From assembly GCA_039105265.1 (NCBI GenBank), contig JAPFFF010000022.1:620001-684000 (forward strand): 64,000 bases of DNA, written 5' to 3'. Positions 9,530 to 17,668 of this stretch are shown one piece after another. A program made the translations under genes and the position numbers. Origin of the DNA: Tritrichomonas musculus (taxonomy: Eukaryota; Parabasalia; Tritrichomonadida; Tritrichomonadidae). Within the stretch, counting starts at the first letter, position 1. Each line of letters begins with the position of its first letter. The notes under the pieces were generated by a model. That model made no database searches. It was not told where the DNA came from and saw nothing but the letters and a program-made list of their open reading frames with translations.

Positions 9530-11482
9530 TTATTCATTTGCTTGTGAACCTTCTGGTGTTGAATCATCATGATATTCTAAACCGTCAAGTGATAGTTTAA
9601 AGTAAGAGTCCCTAGTTATCCAAAGTTGAGTCGGAGGAGGTTTGACAATGGTTCCATCTGGTTCAACAACATTGAAATATGTGTCATCATCTCCTGTATA
9701 TATTGGTTGCCCATTGACTTGTATCTGAACGTTTCCGAAACCTCCATCAAGTCCGTCATAACAATATCCTGCACTTGCTCGTTCTGTTTGAATGTTGAAT
9801 ACAAATGATGTTGCATCACTGATTGTGTTGTTGTATCTCTTACCGTTAGCGTCATTCTTTGGCATTGTCATCGAATCCTCAAATTCCTTTGTGCATGAAA
9901 GAGTGATTGCATCTAAATCACCAGCTGTTAATTGATTTTCAAAGAATCGCGCACCAATAGTTGAAACGTTTTCGTCTGGGAAGTTCTTTCCACCAATATT
10001 CAAGAAACAGTTTTGATAAACTGGATTTTCAAAGACAGTTAAATCATTATGATGCTTTGGAAACATGATTGATAAATTAGTTGCATTGATTAATGGGATA
10101 TTCAATGTTGACTTGATTCCGTTTGCTGCTGGAGCGATTGGAAAAGCATGATAATCAACTTTTTGTGAAGGAATGATTAAACCTTGTCTTAAAATGTCTT
10201 CAATTCCTTGTCTTGTAGCTTCACAAACTCCAAAGCCTTGCATATTAGATTTACAAGCTGTGATGGTCATTCGATTAACTGTTAATGTTGCTGTTTGTTT
10301 TGAATAATGAGCGCTCATCAACTTGTTGGCTTCAGATTTAGAAACAAAGCTAATATAAACATTGCCTGCTGGATGCTTTGATGAAGGTATTCCGCTCGGA
10401 TGTTCTTTAAGATAATGTTTATTACAAATTACTTTATCATCATCTGTCTTTTCAATTCCGAGCTCTTCAAACTCTTCATCAGTATAGCTGAACATAAATG
10501 TAAATGTTTCAAGAACGTCATTAACAGGAATATTTGTTGAAGCAGGTATGTAATGGTCTAACAATTCATACTTCAATTGATATTTCGTTGGTGTTGGTTC
10601 AGGTGATGGTGGGTCTGGATTGTCTCCAGGTCCTGGAATCACTGCTTGATTACCAATTTGTGTGAATTGATGTTTGAGGTGTCCACGGGCTTTGATTTCC
10701 TTTAGTCTGTTTAATTCTTCCATCGATATTGAATCATTATCTTCAAGAAATACTTTTGCTTCAGCAACTGTGTAAGGGTCTAATACTGCCCAAACAAGAC
10801 CAGCGGGACTAACTTGAAAACGAATTGATAAATCACCAATGATTCCGTTAGGGAATAAATCAAATGCTTGTAATGCGAGCAAATCATCAAAAGGAACATT
10901 CAAATCAAATTCGACTTCACTTCTTCCAGTGTTCTTAAATGAATTCAAGTTAACATAAGCTCCTGCATGTGTCTGTGAATAGTTGCTAATGTTTTCCCAC
11001 AATGAATGAACGAATCTGCGGCGTTTCTTCTCGGCTTCTGGCTTAACTGAAGAATACAAGAAGCCTTCACGAATGCATTCATTCTGTTGGTATCCGACAT
11101 TGACATTATTATGAAGAATCTCTAACCTGTCAAACAACTGGTTTGATGATTTGAAACCGACAAACAGTTTGTACAAGTTGTTGGGGTCATTGATTTCATT
11201 TAATTTACTCATATCTGTATTCAATGACAAATCTAATTTAACGTGAAATGTTAAGAAACCTTTATCAATATCACTTATGAAGTGGTCAGGATGTGTTAAA
11301 CTTATTTGCGAATATTGTCCTTGATGAAATGGAGCTGGTTGGTCATGACAGTCAACAGTTCTAAATGAAAATGAACGCGTACCGTCATTGACATTAATCA
11401 TGTTTCTCATCTCTTCAAATGCATGAAGAACGTTTCCTGTTTCAGTGCGAAGATTATGGGCTCTCTCGTTTCTGTATAACAT
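9530..11482 (-). CDS. Maverick major capsid protein (double jelly-roll)
   Basis: The 650-residue protein begins MLYRNERAHN and shares long stretches with the MavC capsid (SFSFRTVDCHDQPAPFHQ, the GYQQNEC segment, FDLFPNGIIGD, FENQLTAGDLDAIT). Alternating beta strands over two similar halves, separated by a Pro-rich hinge near residue 295, fit the double jelly-roll capsid fold of Polintons, virophages and adenovirus-like viruses. It would form the capsomers. It is divergent from the small basic gene at 11532, as in MavC (26717/26762) and MavB (16028/16099), which fixes it within a virion module. Confidence 0.75.
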   Translation of the reverse strand: MLYRNERAHNLRTETGNVLHAFEEMRNMINVNDGTRSFSFRTVDCHDQPAPFHQGQYSQISLTHPDHFISDIDKGFLTFHVKLDLSLNTDMSKLNEINDPNNLYKLFVGFKSSNQLFDRLEILHNNVNVGYQQNECIREGFLYSSVKPEAEKKRRRFVHSLWENISNYSQTHAGAYVNLNSFKNTGRSEVEFDLNVPFDDLLALQAFDLFPNGIIGDLSIRFQVSPAGLVWAVLDPYTVAEAKVFLEDNDSISMEELNRLKEIKARGHLKHQFTQIGNQAVIPGPGDNPDPPSPEPTPTKYQLKYELLDHYIPASTNIPVNDVLETFTFMFSYTDEEFEELGIEKTDDDKVICNKHYLKEHPSGIPSSKHPAGNVYISFVSKSEANKLMSAHYSKQTATLTVNRMTITACKSNMQGFGVCEATRQGIEDILRQGLIIPSQKVDYHAFPIAPAANGIKSTLNIPLINATNLSIMFPKHHNDLTVFENPVYQNCFLNIGGKNFPDENVSTIGARFFENQLTAGDLDAITLSCTKEFEDSMTMPKNDANGKRYNNTISDATSFVFNIQTERASAGYCYDGLDGGFGNVQIQVNGQPIYTGDDDTYFNVVEPDGTIVKPPPTQLWITRDSYFKLSLDGLEYHDDSTPEGSQANE

Positions 11483-11531
11483 TTATGATTGAATAAAAAG
11501 GAAATAAAACACTTTTATCATTAATTAAATT

Positions 11532-11786
11532 ATGGGTGTCGGTATATTCAACAAAATCAAGAACGCATTTAAATCAATTGGCGGCAAAGTAAAATCATTC
11601 GCTCAGAAAGCAGTTAAAGCATTACCAAAAGTTGTTGATGTTGGAAAGCAAATCGTTGACAGAGTTAAACCGATTACACAATTCATTCCTGGTGTCGGTC
11701 AGGTTGTTGACGCAATTGATACAGGTTTAAATGTTGCTGACAGAGTTGGGAGATTTGGAAAATCAATATTGAATGAAGTTAAATGA
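11532..11786 (+). CDS. Small basic amphipathic virion-like protein (84 aa)
   Basis: It has a Lys-rich amphipathic N-terminal helix (residues 6-40), then a hydrophobic Gly/Val stretch (FIPGVGQVVDAID), then a short basic tail. It is nearly superimposable on the 84-residue protein at 26762. The 112-residue protein at 16099 and the 151-residue protein at 37284 show the same style. Amphipathic basic peptides beside the capsid gene recall adenovirus pVI or pX, which disrupt membranes or condense DNA; that comparison is inference. It is divergent from the capsid gene with 49 bases between starts, which contain a TCATTA initiator-like motif. Confidence 0.65.
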   Translation: MGVGIFNKIKNAFKSIGGKVKSFAQKAVKALPKVVDVGKQIVDRVKPITQFIPGVGQVVDAIDTGLNVADRVGRFGKSILNEVK

Positions 11787-11822
11787 AAAACAATGAATTA
11801 TAATGATTTAATATAATTATAA

Positions 11823-12299
11823 ATGAATGAAAACATTAATGAACTTAAAGTTATAAATGATAATGTAAATGAATCAAAAGTATTTAAATCAATTGAAGAG
11901 TTCAATTTGTTCTATCAAAAGAATATCGAGCAAATGAAATCACAAACGACTAACTATTTGAACAAGATTTATAAAATCATCACTAATGACGGCAACGAAT
12001 ACAAAATCACTAAGCGAAATTGTACAGACGGTAAAAGACTTAACGGCGACATTTATTTGAAGAAAGTTGGGAACACAATCACTAAAACACTTGAAAATGA
12101 CAACATCAAAGCTGATATATCATTAATGAAAGAATCGATTAACGAACTCAATGAATTAATAAATCAATTGAACAACAAAAATAAAATACTTGAAGAACAT
12201 ATTAATAAGCTTTCAAACGTTGTCGACCAACAATCAAAAGTTATTAATGAATATGTATTAAATGTTGTTGCTCCTGACAACCACAGAATGATTAAGTGA
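11823..12299 (+). CDS. Maverick coiled-coil protein (158 aa)
   Basis: An N-terminal conserved block (FKSIEEFNLFYQKN, then TTNYLNKIYKI, then YKITKRNC) is followed by a long heptad-patterned coiled coil from about residue 95 to 150. Relatives with the same block lie at 16479 and 27057, each directly after the small basic protein, so the pair is a conserved unit. A structural or scaffolding role in the virion module is plausible. Function is unknown. Confidence 0.6.
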   Translation: MNENINELKVINDNVNESKVFKSIEEFNLFYQKNIEQMKSQTTNYLNKIYKIITNDGNEYKITKRNCTDGKRLNGDIYLKKVGNTITKTLENDNIKADISLMKESINELNELINQLNNKNKILEEHINKLSNVVDQQSKVINEYVLNVVAPDNHRMIK

Positions 12300-12491
12300 A
12301 TCATGATGATTTAATGATTTAGTCGTTTTTGGAGGTGGTTCATGAAATATATTTCCTTTTTCATTATAACATTTCACTGTTGGTGCTGAATTTATTTTTG
12401 TTCTATTCTTTTGCATCGTTAATTGTAATCTATCAAAATGGTTTTTATGCTTATCGTCATGAACGGTTCTTAATTGATTGATAACAGACAT
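12258..12491 (-). CDS. Small conserved Maverick protein (77 aa)
   Basis: It aligns along its length with the 79-residue protein at 27465. Both have a start followed by RTVHDDKHKNHFDR or RTLHDSKHQNYFDR, a KNSAPTVK motif, a PPPKT motif and an LNHSVV end. That conservation in the same position shows it is a real gene despite its size. It is basic and probably largely unstructured. It overlaps the end of the 158-residue gene and is divergent from 12506, with 14 bases between the two ATGs. Confidence 0.6.
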   Translation of the reverse strand: MSVINQLRTVHDDKHKNHFDRLQLTMQKNRTKINSAPTVKCYNEKGNIFHEPPPKTTKSLNHHDSLNHSVVVRSNNI

Positions 12492-12505
12492 TTAATTATT
12501 ATTAA

Positions 12506-12733
12506 ATGAGTGAACTAACTGAATACAAGAAAGAAATACCCGAATTAAAACGAATCAAACGAGGATTAAAAGAAAAGTGTTATGATTATAAACAATGTCT
12601 AAACAATATCAAATCAGGAATGTTAGGTTCTGACGGTCTTGCTGTTCGTGAATCTCTTATTGAAGACATCAACAGCCTCAAAAATAAAGTTCATCAACTT
12701 GAGAACGAATTGAATGAATTGTCTAATAAATGA
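12506..12733 (+). CDS. Small coiled-coil Maverick protein (75 aa)
   Basis: This is a helical protein with a YKKEIPELKRIKRGLKEK start, a conserved SGMLGSDGLAVRESLIEDI centre and a C-terminal leucine-rich coiled coil. The counterpart at 27720 keeps the centre almost unchanged, which marks the core as functional. No named family is recognised. Confidence 0.65.
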   Translation: MSELTEYKKEIPELKRIKRGLKEKCYDYKQCLNNIKSGMLGSDGLAVRESLIEDINSLKNKVHQLENELNELSNK

Positions 12734-12929
12734 GCTCTTCAAGTTCAGCAATTAATTCAGCAGGACCGTTGAATTTCTTTAGTTGTTCAATAAAGTGATT
12801 TATCTCTTTTAGTACTCCGTCAACAACATCATCATTATCGTAGAGGTATTTTAATGCAGGTCTCCAACCTTTTAGCTTTTTGTTGATTCTATTAATGAGG
12901 ATGCTTAATTGTTCGGCTTGGTTTGACAT
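12723..12929 (-). CDS. Small helical protein (68 aa)
   Basis: This acidic, all-helical small frame begins MSNQAEQL and ends ELEELIY. It overlaps the end of the plus-strand coiled-coil gene by 11 bases. No counterpart is seen in MavC at this place. It is plausible but unproven as a gene. Confidence 0.4.
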   Translation of the reverse strand: MSNQAEQLSILINRINKKLKGWRPALKYLYDNDDVVDGVLKEINHFIEQLKKFNGPAELIAELEELIY

Positions 12930-13135
12930 TATAAATTGCTGATAAAAAAATAAAAAATTTTTGAAAGTTCTATTTTTCGTTATTTTTCGTTGTTGTTATT
13001 TTTGGGAGTTTGTCAATTTATTCAAAATTTGTCTATGCCATTTTGTGAAAGTTTCGAGGGCTAATTTTGAAAAAGTGGCGATTTTTTGAGTCATGGGGCT
13101 GAGGTTTGGGGTCTGTAAACCCTATGACAAGGGGG
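12930..13135. other. Junction between MavA and MavB
   Basis: About 200 bases without a credible gene mark the change from a MavA-like gene set to a second, diverged capsid set. The sequence is T-rich, then G-rich, ending in a GGGGG/CCCCC stem around 13129-13156. I found no TACTACT-type terminus or repeat match to either element here, so the join is not a clean insertion edge. Confidence 0.5.
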
Positions 13136-13699
13136 TCATTTTTTATCCCCCCTCCAAATACACATACATATACTACTGAGGTCAAAAGGATTATCAAGAG
13201 ATTCCTTACTCATATAAATTCGGGCAGATAATTCGTTTTCAATATAGGAAATTGCGTTATTTGAGTCGATTTTGGGATTCGTAAATTTGCCTGTTTTTGT
13301 GTCTATTTTTGCTTCCCCAAACGTTGAACAGTTTATTGTAAAAATATTTCCTGAATAGTCAGACGGTATATCTATTTTGATTTCCAGAATATTGTATTCG
13401 TCATTTTCTGCTTTCAACAATGAGTTTAAATCAAGGGAATAGGCGTCAAGACCATCTTCATATGATAATTCATTAACTGAGCCGGGGGACATTTCCAAAG
13501 ACGTTATTCGTTCTTCATGATTGATGAGCTGAGATTTCAGAGAGATTCCTCCCAAATTTATATCTTCTCCAACGGTCAAATCTTGTTCGATATCAGCTGT
13601 TTTGGCGCTTATTTCATCACAGTTTATTGAGGAAGGATTCTTTGAACCACCTATAAATGCACCGTCTAAAGCGTTCTGTTTAGTCAGTATTGCAGTCAT
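13136..13699 (-). CDS. Short tail-fibre-like protein
   Basis: The chosen start, MTAILTKQNA at 13699, is preferred because it lies 14 bases from the divergent start at 13714, in line with other pairs in the window. The 187-residue protein has a fibre-type entry (DIEQDLTVGEDINLGG, ISLKSQLINHEERITSLE), that is, a beta strand run followed by a short heptad coil. A beta-rich head domain of about 100 residues follows. This layout recalls short phage or adenovirus-type fibres: shaft start, trimeric coil, head. Receptor binding is an inference. Confidence 0.55.
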   Translation of the reverse strand: MTAILTKQNALDGAFIGGSKNPSSINCDEISAKTADIEQDLTVGEDINLGGISLKSQLINHEERITSLEMSPGSVNELSYEDGLDAYSLDLNSLLKAENDEYNILEIKIDIPSDYSGNIFTINCSTFGEAKIDTKTGKFTNPKIDSNNAISYIENELSARIYMSKESLDNPFDLSSICMCIWRGDKK

Positions 13700-13713
13700 T
13701 TTAAAATAAATAA
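13696..13713 (+). promoter_or_regulatory. Initiator-like TCATTT between divergent starts
   Basis: TCATTT at 13696-13701 precedes the ATG at 13714. Its CAT is also the reversed start codon of the minus-strand gene ending its 5' side at 13699. Trichomonad core promoters use an Inr of the form TCA(Py)(T/A) just upstream of the ATG; the match is by motif only. Confidence 0.35.
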
Positions 13714-14046
13714 ATGCCCAAGACATACTTCATTACCAAGAAATACAACAATATTTTGCCCTCAGAATTCACAAATTCATTGAATAAACGATATATTTCC
13801 TTCCAATTTTGTCGAGCCACCTGTAATGGATATCTGGACGGAGAAACAGAAATGCACGCTTCATTTATTCAAAGAGATGAGTACGAAGATTCTCTTGTCT
13901 GGTACGCTAATTTGACTCCTCCGGACGACAATAGGAGATACGAATTTGTCGGGACAAAAAGAGAGTTTAGGATATGGTTTACAGACGCAGAAGGAAACGA
14001 AATAAAGCCTGACAATTTCACTGTTTTCTTGAAGTTAGAGTATTGA
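13714..14046 (+). CDS. Small conserved Maverick protein, MavB copy (110 aa)
   Basis: It is a distant relative of the 116- and 109-residue proteins at 8023 and 22343. It keeps a start with YFITKKYNN, an NKRYISFQF strand, REFRIWFTDAEGN and an LEY end. Here it is on the plus strand and divergent from the short fibre gene, whereas in MavA and MavC it follows the integrase. That change of partner supports the idea that it is a virion component rather than an integrase cofactor. Confidence 0.6.
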   Translation: MPKTYFITKKYNNILPSEFTNSLNKRYISFQFCRATCNGYLDGETEMHASFIQRDEYEDSLVWYANLTPPDDNRRYEFVGTKREFRIWFTDAEGNEIKPDNFTVFLKLEY

Positions 14047-14138
14047 GTCGTTTATGACTCTTTACTGAGCAAGTATTGAGGATGTGCAAAAAAATATTTT
14101 TTTACTGTTTTTTACTCTTTTCCTGCTGGTACTCATAT

Positions 14139-16028
14139 TTATTCGTAGCCTTGTGGTACGCCAGTCTGATAATATTCGACTCCATTAACGCTCCAAGTGA
14201 AATATGTATCAGAACAGACCCAGGCTTCTGGTGACGGAGGATGCATGTTGGGATATTCTGGGGCGGGAATAAAGTATGTGTCATCATCGCCACGATACAT
14301 TGGCTGACCTCTGAACGTGACGGTTATTGAAGTACTTCCAGTATCTATTCCGTCAAATACATAACCAGCATTGCTCCTTTCGAGTTGGAAATTTATGCCA
14401 AAAGATGTTCCATCAGAGCGGCAATTTGTATATCGTTTTCCTGTTGCTGGGTCGTTTAATGGTTGTGTGAAAGAGTCTTCAAATTCTTGTGTGGCTTCTA
14501 AGGCTCCATCTAGTTCGTTTGCGATAAGCTGATGTTGATAAAATCTTGCAGCACAAGTATTGGCAAATTCTGTGTCTGGATATGTTCTTTTATTGACTAC
14601 AAGCTGGACATTTTGATACATAATATTGTCGAAACAAGTAATGTCAGCAGGAGATTTTGGAAACATCATCGTGATATTTGTCGCATTTCTCAATGGAATT
14701 GACTTACTGATTTCGAGACCATTTACTTTGGCAGTTCCTTCGAAAATTTCTCTTGTAAATTCCTGAGATGGAATCAATAAAGGAGTCTGTAATTCTCTGA
14801 CAAGTCCTTGATAAACGTCTGGTTTGAGACCAAAACCTGCCAAATTTGAACGACCTAATTGAATAGTTCCTCCAAGGACATCCAAAGTAATTTTCTCTGT
14901 TTTGAGGTTAATATTGTCCGATTTTGTTGTGGCAAGTAAGGCGCCTTTCAATTCACTTTTGATAATTTTGACAGTATCTCCTGGATCCAATGGTTTGTCT
15001 GGATTAGCTGCTGCGATTAATTCTGCAAATTCTCTTTTATTGACATCATCTCTTGAAACTCCATATTTTGTAAATTCTTCGTCAGTATATCCGAAATCAA
15101 TTGTTGGATGTTCCAAAACATCGTCATCATAGACATTTGCTCCTTTGTATCTTTGGTATTCGATATGAAGTTTTTGGGAAGGAGTTGGTTTTGCAGAATA
15201 ATGAGACACTATGACAGATGGACGGCCTATTTGAGTGAATTTTCTTGATATTGGGATGACAGCAGGCATTTCTTCGGCAATTTCTTTGTCTTCCAAAAAT
15301 TGTAGAGTTTCCTTAACGATATTTGGATTGATTTGTGCCCAGACAAGAGCGCGTAAAGATGTTTTGACCTCTTCTTCTATCTCTCCACAAATTGCGTTTG
15401 GATATAACTGCCATGCCTGAAGAGCCAGTTGGTCGACAAATGGGATGGTTAATTCAATGTTAAATTTATGTGGTTGTCCATCAGCAATATCCTTTAAATC
15501 GACATAACAACCGCAAACAGATGGGGAGAATTGACTGACATTTTCCCAAGTTGAATGAGAATATTTTGATGTTGCTTTTGCATCACGAGGTTTGATGGAG
15601 TTATAGGCGAAAGATTCTCTTTGAAGTTCGTCTTGTCGATATGCGCCTAAGAGTTTATCATTTATCCAGAAGCGACAATCTTCATAAAATTCTACAGCAT
15701 TCTTGAATCCGACAAATATTTTCATCAATCCATTTGTATCTGCTGATACGTCAATAGGTTGGGACAATTTAATGATGAAGTCAAGGAGAATTGTGGTAAA
15801 AGACTTCTCAATTTGGGTGATTGTATGGCCGGAATGAGATAATTTAATACGTGTTTTTGCGCCGACTGGGAGTGGGGCGTCTTTGTCTTTGAACTCTTCC
15901 ATAACAAAAGAAAATGTATTGTCTCCTCCGTTTCTTTGAATGAGATTTCGTAATTTGGACTGGAAAAATGAGAGAACATCGCCTTCATCATTTCCTAAAT
16001 TTTTGGTCTGCGCGTTGTAGTAGGTCAT
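14139..16028 (-). CDS. Maverick major capsid protein, MavB type
   Basis: The start MTYYNAQTKN at 16028 is chosen because upstream codons overlap the neighbouring plus-strand gene and are low quality. The 629-residue protein follows the MavA capsid along its length. It shares an RIKLSHSGHTITQIEKSF region, KIFVGFKNAVEFYED, YRQDELQRESFAYNSIKP, LQAWQLYPNAICG, RFYQHQLIANELD and a closing YRGDDDTYF segment. A Pro-rich hinge near residue 320 separates two halves. The fold is inferred to be a double jelly roll. Its divergence from the MavA/MavC capsids shows that MavB is an older or separate lineage. Confidence 0.75.
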   Translation of the reverse strand: MTYYNAQTKNLGNDEGDVLSFFQSKLRNLIQRNGGDNTFSFVMEEFKDKDAPLPVGAKTRIKLSHSGHTITQIEKSFTTILLDFIIKLSQPIDVSADTNGLMKIFVGFKNAVEFYEDCRFWINDKLLGAYRQDELQRESFAYNSIKPRDAKATSKYSHSTWENVSQFSPSVCGCYVDLKDIADGQPHKFNIELTIPFVDQLALQAWQLYPNAICGEIEEEVKTSLRALVWAQINPNIVKETLQFLEDKEIAEEMPAVIPISRKFTQIGRPSVIVSHYSAKPTPSQKLHIEYQRYKGANVYDDDVLEHPTIDFGYTDEEFTKYGVSRDDVNKREFAELIAAANPDKPLDPGDTVKIIKSELKGALLATTKSDNINLKTEKITLDVLGGTIQLGRSNLAGFGLKPDVYQGLVRELQTPLLIPSQEFTREIFEGTAKVNGLEISKSIPLRNATNITMMFPKSPADITCFDNIMYQNVQLVVNKRTYPDTEFANTCAARFYQHQLIANELDGALEATQEFEDSFTQPLNDPATGKRYTNCRSDGTSFGINFQLERSNAGYVFDGIDTGSTSITVTFRGQPMYRGDDDTYFIPAPEYPNMHPPSPEAWVCSDTYFTWSVNGVEYYQTGVPQGYE

Positions 16029-16098
16029 TTGATTTAATATAAAAATGACAATAAAGGAGTTGTAAAGTTTGTTATATGAACATTTTACTGAAAAGGAA

Positions 16099-16437
16099 AT
16101 GGCATTCGGAAGTTGGTTTAAAAACATCATTAACGGAGCAAAAAACGTAATCGGAAAAGCATTACCGGTACTGAAAAAAGGTGCTGAAATTGTGTCAAAA
16201 GTCGCTCCAGTACTAGGCGGGGCGATAGGCGGACCTGTAGGAAATGTAATCAATAAAATAGGCGATTATGCTGGAAAATTTGCTGGAAATAAATCGCTGC
16301 CTTTGGCAGGGCCTTTCGAAGGAAAGTCTTTGGGAGTAAATGGCGCAGGTATAAGAAATACAAATAATAGTTGGTCTCAGCAAATTGCAGGGCCAACAAC
16401 TAATCCAGGAAGATTTGATATTCCTTTGTTGAAATGA
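16099..16437 (+). CDS. Small basic amphipathic virion-like protein, MavB (112 aa)
   Basis: Start MAFGSWFKNI at 16099. An amphipathic basic helix (residues 5-35) leads into a Gly/Val-rich hydrophobic segment (APVLGGAIGGPVGNVINKIG) and a polar tail. The gene order capsid (minus) / this gene (plus) matches MavA and MavC. Membrane-active or DNA-condensing roles, as in adenovirus pVI and pX, are suggestions only. The ATG is preceded by ACTGAAAAGGAA, a leader that recurs at the next gene (16479) and, slightly changed, before 26762. Confidence 0.6.
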   Translation: MAFGSWFKNIINGAKNVIGKALPVLKKGAEIVSKVAPVLGGAIGGPVGNVINKIGDYAGKFAGNKSLPLAGPFEGKSLGVNGAGIRNTNNSWSQQIAGPTTNPGRFDIPLLK

Positions 16438-16478
16438 GTAAAAGAGAATGATATTAAGTGATTTTTATTGAAAAGGAA

Positions 16479-16865
16479 ATGAACGACATCAGAGTAATTG
16501 AACCAATCTCAAAGCATACGAAAGAGTTTGATACAGTTGATGAATTCAATTTATACTATAACAAGAATAAAGAAGAGATGGATAAACTTACGACGCATAA
16601 ACTCAATAAATTATATCTCATAAAAGGGTATCGAATAACTAGAATCAAGAATGTGTTGAGCCTCAAAAAAATGAAGCAAAATGCACAATATGATATTGAC
16701 AACGAGTTAGATGAACTAAAAAAAGAGATACAATATATTCGTGAAATAACGAAGTTGGTAGAACCAATGAAAGAGACAATAAATAACATCATACATTTCT
16801 TAAATCCTCAGACTGAGATAGAAGTTTCTCCCCCCTCTGATACCTGTACAATTAGACAGGAATGA
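16479..16865 (+). CDS. Maverick coiled-coil protein, MavB copy (128 aa)
   Basis: It starts at the ATG of MNDIRVIEP, since no earlier ATG exists in frame. It carries the FDTVDEFNLYYNKN, TTHKLNKLYLI and YRITRIKN block of the 11823 and 27057 proteins, then a shorter coiled coil. The 3' end overlaps the packaging ATPase gene (minus strand) by 58 bases. Confidence 0.6.
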   Translation: MNDIRVIEPISKHTKEFDTVDEFNLYYNKNKEEMDKLTTHKLNKLYLIKGYRITRIKNVLSLKKMKQNAQYDIDNELDELKKEIQYIREITKLVEPMKETINNIIHFLNPQTEIEVSPPSDTCTIRQE

Positions 16866-17623
16866 GAATCTGGATTATAATTTTTTTCTTCAGACAGTTG
16901 CCTATACATATTGTAGAACTCCTCAAAGTCCAAATTACTTGCTGATTGGGAATAAATATAGTGTAGTTGTTGACGGTTGAAGCAAGGGAAAACGAACAAA
17001 GTTGTAATCTCATTTTTTATATGTGGTTTGATGCCTTTCCATCCTTGAATCAATAAAAAGTAGGAAATATTTGTGTGTCTGCATCTTCGGAGCTGTTGGG
17101 AGAAAAACGATTCTTCGGACGAAAATAATTTGTTATTTGAAATATCATCAAAAAGTATCAATGTATGGAGGAAATCTTTACTGAAATCAGTAATGTGAAG
17201 CACCTTAAACATATCATTTTTTTGTCCATCATCTAGTCGTTCTTCCAATCCTTCCCGCTTGACAAGATAGTAGAGGTTCTTTGCAGCAATTAATTCTGTG
17301 ATAAAATCGACTGCCATCTTCTCGGAAACGGTAATATATGGCATTTTGATGAGGTATTTGAGAGATTGGAAACTCCTATCGTTTTCGTCGCCATTTTTCG
17401 TGATATAGATTAGTAAGTGGTGTGTGTCGAGCAGACTTATTTTGATGATTTCTTGGAGAGCGATGACAGTTTTTCCAGAATTTTGTTTCCCGACAATTAC
17501 ATTTACAGAATTGTATTTGATATGAATATCATCGTGGATTGGTTCAATTAATGCACCCGATAAATTATTTGCGTTTTGTTTCAAAGTTTCTGAGACAATA
17601 GAATTAATTACTTTTAAACTCAT
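16808..17623 (-). CDS. Packaging ATPase (FtsK-HerA/A32-like), MavB
   Basis: The 271-residue protein has a Walker A motif GKQNSGKT at residues 45-52, a Walker B-like LILFDD segment, and an arginine-rich stretch (QQLRRCRH) followed by a hydrophobic strand. This matches the A32-like genome-packaging ATPases of Polintons and nucleocytoplasmic large DNA viruses, which pump the genome into the capsid. Related copies are at 28699 (MavC) and 36399 (MavD). It begins 46 bases after the 683-residue gene ends, on the same strand. Confidence 0.75.
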   Translation of the reverse strand: MSLKVINSIVSETLKQNANNLSGALIEPIHDDIHIKYNSVNVIVGKQNSGKTVIALQEIIKISLLDTHHLLIYITKNGDENDRSFQSLKYLIKMPYITVSEKMAVDFITELIAAKNLYYLVKREGLEERLDDGQKNDMFKVLHITDFSKDFLHTLILFDDISNNKLFSSEESFFSQQLRRCRHTNISYFLLIQGWKGIKPHIKNEITTLFVFPCFNRQQLHYIYSQSASNLDFEEFYNMYRQLSEEKNYNPDSHSCLIVQVSEGGETSISV

Positions 17624-17668
17624 TTACTTCTCAAAAGACTGCAAAAAAAATGTTTAGGAGTGATATGT

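Larger units (their letters stand above)
1..12930. mobile_element. MavA: incomplete Maverick/Polinton element
   Basis: This stretch is treated as a fossil capsid-bearing element. Its parts in order are a polymerase C-terminal piece, an HNH nuclease, a giant tail-fibre-like gene, a 764-residue conserved protein, a 395-residue protein, a 116-residue protein, integrase, major capsid, an 84-residue basic protein, a 158-residue protein, and three small genes. The order from 6823 to 12733 matches MavC gene for gene, which supports a single element. I see no terminal inverted repeat at either edge; the left end probably lies outside the window. No packaging ATPase is present, although it follows the same small genes in MavC. 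It looks incomplete, although most genes shown are still open. Confidence 0.7.

Noticed and set aside
13171-13177. A TACTACT string that could be a Maverick terminus
   Set aside because: It lies inside the coding sequence of the short fibre gene and has no partner AGTAGTA terminus or duplication nearby.
16029-16253. N-terminal extension of the MavB capsid
   Set aside because: The extra codons overlap the opposite-strand basic protein, are Pro/Phe-rich by chance, and have no match in the other capsids.
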